Origin: Azotobacter paspali
GTDB taxonomy: Bacteria; Pseudomonadota; Gammaproteobacteria; Pseudomonadales; Pseudomonadaceae
Length of the DNA stretch: 38,898 bases
Strand: one strand, 5' to 3'
Assembly (NCBI RefSeq): GCF_042434745.1
Contig: NZ_JBHLSS010000030.1
The notes under the pieces are model-generated. The model was not told the DNA's origin. It was given only the letters and a program-made list of their open reading frames with translations, and ran no database searches. Shown here piece after piece: positions 33,120-38,898 of this stretch. A program made the translations under genes and the position numbers. The stretch's first letter is position 1. Each line of letters opens with the position of its first letter.

Positions 33120-33887
33120 GTGCAGTATAGTCCGCCGTCGAAAACGCCCGGCCGCGCGCCGCAGCATCGCTTCCGCCCCGGCTGGGCGCCGAGCTTGCTG
33201 GTCGTGCTGCTGTTACCGGTACTGATCGGCCTGGGCTTCTGGCAACTGTCGCGGGCCGAGGACAAGCGAGCCCTGCTCGCCGGCTTCGAGGCCCGCCGCC
33301 AGGCCGAACCGGTCGACCCGGCGACGCTGCAAGCCGCTGGCGCGCCGGCCTGGCAACGGGTGCGCCTGCATGGCCGCTTCGACCCGCAGCACAGCCTGCT
33401 GCTGGACAGCCGCACCCGTGCCGGCCGGCCCGGCGTCGAACTGCTGCAACCCTTCCGTGACGACAGCGGCCGCTGGCTGCTGCTCAACCGCGGCTGGCTG
33501 CCCTGGCCCGACCGCCGCATAGCACCGGCCTTCACCACGCCGGACGGCGCCCTGGCGCTGACCGCCTGGGTCTACCGCTCGCCCGGCAATCCCTTCCTGC
33601 TCGAACAGGTCGCCGGCGACGCCTGGCCACGGCTGGTCAACCGGGTCGACGCCGCCGCCCTCTGGCGCGAGCTGGGCCGCGACGGGCTGCCCGTCGAATT
33701 GCGCCTGGAGCCCGGCCCCGCGGCTTACGCGGTGGACTGGCCGCCGCTCGCCATGAGCCCGGAGAAGCACCTGGGCTACGCCGTGCAGTGGTTCGCCCTG
33801 GCCGCCGCCCTGCTCGTGCTGTTCGTCTACCTCGGCATCCACAACGCACGGGAGACTTCGCATGTCGTCGCTCACCGCCCGGACTGA
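33120..33887 (+). CDS. SURF1-family oxidase assembly protein
   Basis: 255 residues. Two spans bracket the protein (about 24-41, PSLLVVLLLPVLIGLGFWQLSRAEDKR; and about 223-241, WFALAAALLVLFVYLG), with a periplasmic domain between them: VRLHGRFDPQHSLLLDSRT, LLNRGWLP and HLGYAVQWFALA are SURF1 hallmarks. It acts in haem a handling or insertion into subunit I. The start is GTG at 33120 with AAGGAG only 5 nt away; a competing ATG at 33116 opens a 4-codon frame. It overlaps the next gene by 26 bp. Confidence 0.92.
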   Translation: MQYSPPSKTPGRAPQHRFRPGWAPSLLVVLLLPVLIGLGFWQLSRAEDKRALLAGFEARRQAEPVDPATLQAAGAPAWQRVRLHGRFDPQHSLLLDSRTRAGRPGVELLQPFRDDSGRWLLLNRGWLPWPDRRIAPAFTTPDGALALTAWVYRSPGNPFLLEQVAGDAWPRLVNRVDAAALWRELGRDGLPVELRLEPGPAAYAVDWPPLAMSPEKHLGYAVQWFALAAALLVLFVYLGIHNARETSHVVAHRPD

Positions 33888-34449
33888 CCCCCACCACTCA
33901 CCCCGGCGCGGCCGCCTGCAATTGCTGGCGCTCTTCGCCCTGGTCCTCGGCCCCATGCTGCTGGCCGGCGCCATGTACCACTGGCGCTTCTGGGTGCCCG
34001 AAGGACGCACCTACCACGGCACGCTGATCGGCACCGGCCAGAGCCGCGCCGAGCTGGGTGTCGAGCCGGACGAGCGCACCGAGTCGCGCTGGCAGTTGCT
34101 GGTCACCGCCCCGGAAGAATGCGCGGCGGACTGCCAGCGCCTGGTCTACCTGGCCCGGCAGATCCACATCGGCCTCGGCCGCGAGGCCGACCGCGGCGCC
34201 CACGCCCTGGCCACGGGCCAGCTGCCGGCGGCCGAGGAGAGACGGCGGCTGGAACGCGAATACCCGCAGCTCGGCCATTACCGCCTGGAACGCACGGCCT
34301 ACGAACGGGCGACGCCGGGGCTGTCCGGCGCGCAACTGTGGATCGTCGATCCGCTCGGCAACCTGGTGCTGCGCTACGGAGCCGAGACCGACGGCAAAGG
34401 CGTGCTGGAAGATCTGCGCCTGCTGCTCAAGCTGTCGAAGATCGGCTGA
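33862..34449 (+). CDS. Membrane-anchored SCO-like protein of the cox locus
   Basis: 195 residues. A basic N-terminus and one span (about 18-40, LLALFALVLGPMLLAGAMYHW) anchor a periplasmic domain with WQLLVTAPEECAADCQRLVYLARQI and LWIVDPLGNLVLRYG. C87-x3-C91 has the CxxxC spacing of SCO copper proteins and lies in a thioredoxin-like beta-alpha context, though the flanking phenylalanine/proline motif and a clear late copper-binding histidine are not obvious. A gene of unknown function sits here in Pseudomonas. A thiol or copper role in oxidase assembly is inferred. It overlaps the SURF1 gene by 26 bp; ctaA follows after 40 bp. Confidence 0.75.
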   Translation: MSSLTARTDPHHSPRRGRLQLLALFALVLGPMLLAGAMYHWRFWVPEGRTYHGTLIGTGQSRAELGVEPDERTESRWQLLVTAPEECAADCQRLVYLARQIHIGLGREADRGAHALATGQLPAAEERRRLEREYPQLGHYRLERTAYERATPGLSGAQLWIVDPLGNLVLRYGAETDGKGVLEDLRLLLKLSKIG

Positions 34450-34489
34450 GCGGCGCCGGAACGGATCGTCGACAGAACGGGAGATCGCC

Positions 34490-35551
34490 ATGCCGACACT
34501 TCGCAAGCCGGGCTTTCGCCTGGCCCTGTTCGCCACCCTGCTGGCCTTCGCGGTGGTAATGCTGGGGGCCTATACCCGCCTGACCCACGCCGGGCTCGGC
34601 TGCCCGGACTGGCCGGGCTGCTACGGCTTTCTCGCGGTACCCAGCGGCGAGGCGCAAGTGGCCCACGCCGAACGCCGCTTCCCCGATGCGCCGGTGGAGG
34701 CAGAGAAGGGCTGGAACGAGATGATCCACCGCTACTTCGCCGGCAGCCTGGGGCTGCTCATCCTCGCCATGGCGCTGCAGGCGCTGCGCCGCCGGACCGA
34801 CGCCGGCCAGCCGCGTGGACTGCCGCTGGCGCTGCTCGGGGTGGTGGTCGCCCAGGCGCTGTTTGGCATGTGGACCGTGACCCTCAAGCTCTGGCCGCAG
34901 GTGGTGGTCGCCCACCTGCTCGGCGGCATGACCACCCTCGCCCTACTCTTCCTGCTCGCCCTGCGCCTCTTTGGCCGCATCCCCGCCCTGCCCGCCCCGG
35001 CGCCCGGACTGCGCCTCCTGGCCGGCGTCGCGCTGGCGTTGAGCGTCGGGCAGATCGCCCTGGGCGGCTGGGTCAGCAGCAACTACGCGGCGGTGGCCTG
35101 CCTCGACCTACCCACCTGCCACGGCCAGTGGTGGCCAGAGGGCATGGATTTCGCCAACGCCTTCCACCTGACCCAGGCGATCGGCCCCAACTACTTGGGC
35201 GGCATGCTCGACGGCCCGGCGCGCACCGCCATCCACCTGAGCCACCGTCTCGGCGCCCTGGCCGTCGCCCTGACGCTCGCCACACTGGCTTGGCGGCTAT
35301 GGCGCCACGGTCTCGGCCGGCTCGCCGCCTTGCTGCTGGCCGCGCTTTTGCTGCAGATCGGGCTGGGTGTCGGCAACGTGCTCTGGCAGTTGCCGCTGCC
35401 GCTGGCGGTCGCCCACAACGCTGGCGCCGCCCTGCTGCTGCTGAGCCTGGTGCTGGTCAACTACCGGCTGCGCGTGCGGCCGGTGCGCGATTTCGATGGC
35501 TCCCGCGCTCCTGCGTGGGAATCCCGCTCCGCTTCCGCGGACCTTGGGTGA
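34490..35551 (+). CDS. ctaA: Haem A synthase (CtaA/COX15)
   Basis: 353 residues, about eight spans. Conserved text: YTRLTHAGLGCPDWPGCYG near the N-terminus, EMIHRYFAGSLG, VVVAHLLGGM, AIHLSHRLGAL and AVAHNAGAALL, containing the four expected haem-ligand histidines. It oxidises the methyl group of haem O to the formyl group of haem A. ATG 34490 has GGGAG 7 nt upstream; the longer frame is shadow. The last residues (GSRAPAWESRSASADLG) are unlike the family and lie within a repeat-like sequence, so the native C-terminus was probably replaced or extended. Confidence 0.93.
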   Translation: MPTLRKPGFRLALFATLLAFAVVMLGAYTRLTHAGLGCPDWPGCYGFLAVPSGEAQVAHAERRFPDAPVEAEKGWNEMIHRYFAGSLGLLILAMALQALRRRTDAGQPRGLPLALLGVVVAQALFGMWTVTLKLWPQVVVAHLLGGMTTLALLFLLALRLFGRIPALPAPAPGLRLLAGVALALSVGQIALGGWVSSNYAAVACLDLPTCHGQWWPEGMDFANAFHLTQAIGPNYLGGMLDGPARTAIHLSHRLGALAVALTLATLAWRLWRHGLGRLAALLLAALLLQIGLGVGNVLWQLPLPLAVAHNAGAALLLLSLVLVNYRLRVRPVRDFDGSRAPAWESRSASADLG

Positions 35552-35611
35552 GGAACACCGAGTGTTCCGGGTTGCGCTCCCACGCGGCCTGGGAACGATC
35601 CATCGCAGGAC
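35496..35611. repeat. REP-like inverted repeat covering the 3' end of ctaA
   Basis: Two opposed arms of the GCTCCCRCGC...GTGGGAA type (about 35498-35524 and 35574-35601) surround a perfect hairpin GGAACAC-cga-GTGTTCC (35552-35568), which starts right after the ctaA stop. Sequences of the TTCCCACGC...GCGTGGGAA kind are common repeats in Pseudomonas-like genomes. The exact edges are uncertain. It may stabilise or terminate the upstream message between ctaA and cyoE. Confidence 0.5.
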
Positions 35612-35637
35612 AAGAACGACGACAAGGAGAAACGACC

Positions 35638-36537
35638 ATGGCCACCCTACTCGCCGCCCGCGGCAACCGGGCCACCTGGCACGACTATCTGGAGTTGACC
35701 AAACCCAAGGTGGTGGTGCTGATGCTGATCACCTCGCTGGTCGGCATGTTCCTCGCCTCGCGCGCCGGCGTGCCCTGGACGGTACTGCTGTTCGGCAACC
35801 TCGGCATCGGCCTCTGCGCCGGCGCGGCGGCGGCGGTCAACCATGTGGTCGACCGACACATCGACGCGCTCATGGCGCGCACCCGCCGCCGGCCGCTGGC
35901 CGAGGGTCGCGTCGCGCCGCTCGCCGCGCTAGGTTTCGCGCTGGCGCTGGCAGTGGCTGGCATGGCCCTGCTGCTGACCTTCACCAATCCGCTGGCGGCT
36001 TGGCTGACCCTGGCCTCGCTGCTCGGCTACGCGGTGCTCTACACCGGCTTCCTCAAGCGCGCCACGCCGCAAAACATCGTCATCGGCGGCCTGGCCGGCG
36101 CCGCCCCGCCGCTGCTCGGCTGGGTCGCGGTGAGCGGCCAATTGTCCGCCGAGCCGCTGCTTCTGGTGCTGATCGTCTTCACCTGGACCCCGCCGCATTT
36201 CTGGGCGCTGGCCATCCACCGCAAGGCCGAATACGCCAAGGCCGAGATTCCCATGCTGCCGGTGACCCACGGCGAGGCCTACACCAAGCTGCACATTTTG
36301 CTCTACACCCTGGCGCTGCTGGCGGTGACCTTGCTGCCCTACGCCATCCACATGAGCGGCCCGCTGTACCTGCTCTGCGCCCTGCTCCTCGGCGGACGCT
36401 TCCTGCACTGGGCCTGGGTCCTGTACAAGGACAGCAAGCCCCACGCGGCGATCGGCACCTTCAAATACAGCATTCGTTACCTGTTCCTGCTGTTCATCGC
36501 CCTACTGGTGGATCACTATCTGCCGTTGATGCTCTAG
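35638..36537 (+). CDS. cyoE: Protohaem IX farnesyltransferase (haem O synthase)
   Basis: 299 residues of the UbiA-type prenyltransferase family with about eight or nine spans. The first aspartate-rich site is NHVVDRHIDALMARTRRRPLAEG, and the second region is TWTPPHFWALAIHRKAEYAKAEIPMLP. DYLELTKPKVVVLMLIT near the start is diagnostic. It makes haem O, the substrate of CtaA. AAGGAGA precedes the ATG. The stop TAG consists of the TA at the insertion site plus the first G of the adjacent MITE, so the native end may have been altered by a few residues. Confidence 0.96.
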   Translation: MATLLAARGNRATWHDYLELTKPKVVVLMLITSLVGMFLASRAGVPWTVLLFGNLGIGLCAGAAAAVNHVVDRHIDALMARTRRRPLAEGRVAPLAALGFALALAVAGMALLLTFTNPLAAWLTLASLLGYAVLYTGFLKRATPQNIVIGGLAGAAPPLLGWVAVSGQLSAEPLLLVLIVFTWTPPHFWALAIHRKAEYAKAEIPMLPVTHGEAYTKLHILLYTLALLAVTLLPYAIHMSGPLYLLCALLLGGRFLHWAWVLYKDSKPHAAIGTFKYSIRYLFLLFIALLVDHYLPLML

Positions 36538-36834
36538 GGGCTGTTGACACTACTCTCCGCGAGCCGCGTTGCTGCGGCGAAGGGTGCCAGGCCGGGTTGC
36601 GATCGGCGAGGCGCGGGACGCAGGGAATGGCATTGCCTTGCCAAGTCCCGCAACGACGCATGGGGCCATTTGCCGCGCAGCCTGGGCGGCCTCACCCGCA
36701 GGGACGGGCCCGTTTTTGCGCAAAGCGTCGTTGCTCGTCGTTCGTTTGGAATGACCGAACTTCTCTGCTCGCGCCTAAGCCCGCGCAAAAACGGGCTCCG
36801 TCGCGGACGCGTAGAGTAGTATCAACAGCCCCTA
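36535..36834. mobile_element. 300-bp MITE between cyoE and the SCO gene
   Basis: Terminal inverted repeats GGGGCTGTTGACACTACTCT (36537-36556) and the matching AGAGTAGTATCAACAGCCCC (36813-36832) agree at 19 of 20 positions, and both ends are bounded by TA, as expected for a TA target duplication. Inside, GCCCGTTTTTGCGC (36708-36721) and GCGCAAAAACGGGC (36783-36796) form another perfect inverted repeat. No transposase is encoded; open frames across it are chance. It separates two genes that are adjacent in the usual cox locus and supplies the cyoE stop codon. TA targets suggest mobilisation by an IS630- or IS5-group transposase, but the parent is not identified. Confidence 0.8.
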
Positions 36835-36850
36835 ACGCCCAGGACCGCCC

Positions 36851-37486
36851 ATGACCCGCATCCAGAAAACCGTTCTCATCCTCGTCGCGCTGATCGCCAT
36901 CGTGCTCGGCCTGACCTTTTCCAAGGTGCTGAACGGTCCGCGCCAGGCCGATTCGGCGCAGCTTCTGGAGGCGGGCATCGTCCTGCTGCCGCAGGGCCGC
37001 CCCCTGCCCGCGCTCGGCCTGACCGACCAGGATGGCCAGCCGGTCGCGCTGCAGTCGCTCACCGGCAAGTGGAGCCTGGTGTTATTCGGCTATACCTTCT
37101 GCCCGGACATCTGTCCGACCACCCTCGCCCAGTTGCGCCAACTCGAAAGCCAGTTGCCGCCGGCGACCCGCGAGCGCCTGCAAGTGGTGATGGTCAGCGT
37201 CGATCCGCAGCGCGATACCCCGGCCCAACTCAAGCAATATCTGGCCTTCTTCGATCCGGACTACCGCGGCCTGACCGGCGAACTGGCGGACATCCAGCGC
37301 CTGGCCAACACCCTCGGCATCCCCTTCATCCCTGGCGACCCCAGCCGGGAGAACTACACCGTGGACCACAGCGGCAACCTCGCCCTGCTCGGCCCGGACG
37401 GCACCCAGCGCGGCTTCGTCCGCGCCCCGCTGAACGTCGCCAAGCTGGCTGAACGCCTGCCGCTGCTGGTCGAAACCCAGCCCTGA
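36851..37486 (+). CDS. sco1: SCO1/SenC-family copper chaperone
   Basis: 211 residues. One N-terminal span (about 7-24, TVLILVALIAIVLGLTFSKV) and a thioredoxin-like domain with YTFCPDICPTTLAQL (Cys84, Cys88) and a conserved His173 in ENYTVDHSGNLALLGPDG. These three residues bind copper for delivery to the CuA site of CoxB. VSVDPQRDTPAQLKQYLAFFDPDY is another family signature. The ATG lies only 16 bp after the MITE end, so its ribosome-binding site (AGGA) is just outside the element, and transcription from the upstream genes must cross it. Confidence 0.95.
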   Translation: MTRIQKTVLILVALIAIVLGLTFSKVLNGPRQADSAQLLEAGIVLLPQGRPLPALGLTDQDGQPVALQSLTGKWSLVLFGYTFCPDICPTTLAQLRQLESQLPPATRERLQVVMVSVDPQRDTPAQLKQYLAFFDPDYRGLTGELADIQRLANTLGIPFIPGDPSRENYTVDHSGNLALLGPDGTQRGFVRAPLNVAKLAERLPLLVETQP

Positions 37487-37670
37487 GGGGCCGCCGTCCG
37501 CACTTTTAAAACAACGACATCGGATAGCTGACGATCAGCCGGTTGTCGTCGAATTTGTTGTTGGCGCCCCAGTCGCGGCGCACCGTAGAGTTCCGACAGC
37601 GCAGGGTCAGGTTCTTCGCCGGACCGTTCTGCACCACGTAGCTCAACTGCGTCTCGCGGTTCCACTCCTC

Positions 37671-37681
37671 GCCGTCGTCGA
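37671..37681. repeat. Left copy of the target duplication
   Basis: GCCGTCGTCGA, identical to 38438-38448 on the other side of the inserted element. In the porin frame both encode part of IDDG/DDG, so removing one copy restores RAGGIDDGEEWNRE, a normal OprD sequence. Confidence 0.75.
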
Positions 37682-38437
37682 CAGGGCAATCGCATGAAAT
37701 GTCTTTCCGATACCGGACTGGAAAGATTGTGTGCCTGATCGTTCCGGCCTGGTCTTCAAATCCGGTGCATCGGCTGCTTGCCGAGGGGCTGGATACTTCC
37801 TGTTTCGGCCCCCCGGCCGAGTCACTTTCTCTTGGCGCGCGCAAAGAGAAAGTAACCAAAGAGAAAGCGCGCCCAATCATTCGGCCCCGGCTACGCCGGG
37901 GTTCCCTCGCTCCGGCGCCGCTGCGAAGGTCGTCGCACAAGGGGCATCCATGCCCCTCGTACGACTCTCGCCGCCTCCCTGCGGCTCGCCCCTCTACGCG
38001 ACGCCTGCGCTCGGCCTTCTGAACGGGAGTCGGGCTCCGGGTTGCCTGAAAGCGCTTTCGCTCTTGCGGCACGACCTGTCAGGCCGCGCCGGATGCCCCT
38101 TCAGGAGGCCGAGCGGAATCGTCGTGGAAGGGGTCGAGCGGCAAGGATGCCGCGAGAGCCGCGATGGGCCATGGATGGCCCTTCGCGGCGAGCCCCTAGA
38201 GCGGCGATGCAGGGAGGGAACCCGGAGCGAAGCGCAGGGCCGGATGAGGGGGTGGCCTTCTTTTGGGTTACTTTTTCTTGGCCAGACAAGAAAAAGTGAC
38301 TCGGCCGGGGGCCGAAACAGAAGGTATCCGACCACTCGGCAAGCAGCCAATGCGCTGGATCTGAAGACCACGCCGGAACGACCGGACACACAATCTTTCC
38401 AGTCTGGTATCAGGCGAGCGCTTCACGCGATTGCCAT
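37682..38437. mobile_element. Large palindromic non-autonomous element inserted in oprD
   Basis: Ends are GGCAATCGC (37685) and GCGATTGCC (38435). The two arms, read inward, agree at about 82 of the first 100 positions by hand comparison (shared ACTGGAAAGATTGTGTG, GGCTGCTTGCCGAG, CTGTTTCGGCCCCC). At the same depth in each arm is a strong hairpin: ACTTTCTCTT/AAGAGAAAGT at 37824-37853 and ACTTTTTCTTG/CAAGAAAAAGT at 38270-38297. Further in, GGTTCCCTC, CGCCGCT, CCATCCATGG-like and CTCGGCCT blocks recur in inverted order, and GAAAGCGCTTTC (38048-38059) lies near the centre. No transposase is encoded; the 250-residue open frame inside is considered spurious. Confidence 0.78.
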
Positions 38438-38448
38438 GCCGTCGTCGA
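38438..38448. repeat. Right copy of the target duplication
   Basis: GCCGTCGTCGA, identical to 37671-37681. The leading G may belong to the element, so the duplication is 10 or 11 bp. Confidence 0.75.
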
Positions 38449-38898
38449 TACCGCCCGCACGCACGTTGTGGCCCTTGATGTAGCGGGTCATCAGGGTCAG
38501 GCCGGGCATCCCCACGGGCGCGAAGTCATAGTCGTAGCGCACTTGCCAGGAGCGCTCGCGGGGGTTGTCGAAGCTGCCGTTGTAGCTGTCGTTGGCCGCC
38601 GTGCCGCCACTGGTACCGTTGACCCGCAGCCAGCGGTCGTCACCGCCGACCCGCTGCAGGCCCAGGTAGAAGATATGCGCGTTATGCTTGAGCGAGAACA
38701 TCCCGGTCAGCAGGCTGTTGTCCAGGTCGCCGGCCTGGGCGCTGCCGTCCTCCTCGCCGTTGAAGTAGCCGAGGTTGGCGCCCAGGGTCCAGTCCTTGCC
38801 CAGCGGCTGGCTGTGCACTACCTGGAAGTAGCGCTGCTTGTAGATGTCTTCCAGTTGGCCGAACCAAGCGCCGATTTGGGTGCGGTTTTCGTTGAAGG

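Larger units (their letters stand above)
37506..38898 (-). pseudogene. OprD-family porin gene disrupted by an insertion
   Basis: The 5' part (38898 to about 38438) encodes normal porin text (WTLGANLGYFNGEEDGSAQAGD, SWQVRYDYDFAPVGMPGLTLMTRYIKGHNVRAGGIDDG) and continues beyond the window edge. The 3' part (37681-37506) encodes DDGEEWNRETQLSYVVQNGPAKNLTLRCRNST... ending PMSLF with the C-terminal Phe. Between them a roughly 756-bp element interrupts the frame. Translation from the 5' part runs into the element and stops at 38423, giving a tail of MAIA, so the last barrel strands are missing. A Cys replaces the usual Trp in LTLRCRN, possibly post-inactivation decay. Confidence 0.88.

Noticed and set aside
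37731..38483. 250-codon open frame inside the palindromic element
   Set aside because: It crosses the arms, central palindrome and target duplication of a non-coding repeat, has low-complexity arginine/proline/serine composition, and no recognisable domain.

Overview
The window looks like a chromosome segment of a high-GC gammaproteobacterium of the Pseudomonas/Azotobacter group. The basis is gene content and order: OprD-type porins at both edges, purE-purK, a gamma-carbonic anhydrase near prlC-yheV, and beta-carbonic anhydrase / SulP transporter / coxB-coxA-ctaG-coxC / DUF2909 / SURF1 / ctaA / cyoE / SCO, an order familiar from Pseudomonas. The species cannot be fixed from sequence alone. 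No rRNA, tRNA or CRISPR array was recognised.

Layout. 1-8.4 kb: end of an OprD porin, a DUF3299 secreted protein, the peptidoglycan endopeptidase PbpG, a GlsB/YeaQ membrane protein, purE-purK behind a leader with a terminator-like hairpin, a type I asparaginase, two paralogous small lipoproteins, a lipoprotein zinc peptidase, a DUF1161 protein and a gamma-class carbonic anhydrase. 8.5-12.6 kb: a FecI/FecR/FecA-type iron-uptake locus with a Fur-box-like palindrome. 12.8-15.2 kb: prlC-yheV, ending in a strong terminator.

15.2-24 kb: an apparent defence operon of five tightly packed genes: a 59-residue ribbon-helix-helix protein with a palindrome just upstream of it, a SNF2 helicase with a coiled-coil tail, an AlbA_2/Schlafen-type ATP-binding protein, a beta-class DNA methyltransferase, and a type III Res-like helicase with a C-terminal PD-(D/E)XK motif. 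The methyltransferase carries a sharply AT-richer segment (about 49% GC by hand count, against 58-73% in nearby flanking lines) exactly where the target-recognition domain should lie, which suggests specificity exchange by recombination. The operon abuts the frameshifted tail of a GH13-like gene, so it probably sits in an island.

24.4-28.1 kb: an intergenic region with three phased 17-bp boxes (ATTCRG-N5-YTTAAG, 31-32 bp apart), then a beta-carbonic anhydrase with its own terminator, a SulP/STAS anion transporter, and a convergent conserved gene. 28.1-37.5 kb: the caa3-type cytochrome c oxidase locus with copper and haem A assembly factors, including a SCO-like protein with a CxxxC pair. Repeats have invaded it: a 126-bp multi-hairpin element after coxC, a REP-like repeat reaching into the 3' end of ctaA, and a 300-bp MITE whose end supplies part of the cyoE stop codon. 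37.5-38.9 kb: a second OprD gene broken by a roughly 756-bp, almost wholly palindromic non-autonomous element flanked by 10-11-bp direct repeats.

Together the core genes cover purine synthesis, envelope maintenance, inorganic carbon handling, iron uptake and aerobic respiration. The accessory interest lies in the defence operon and in three different repeat families.
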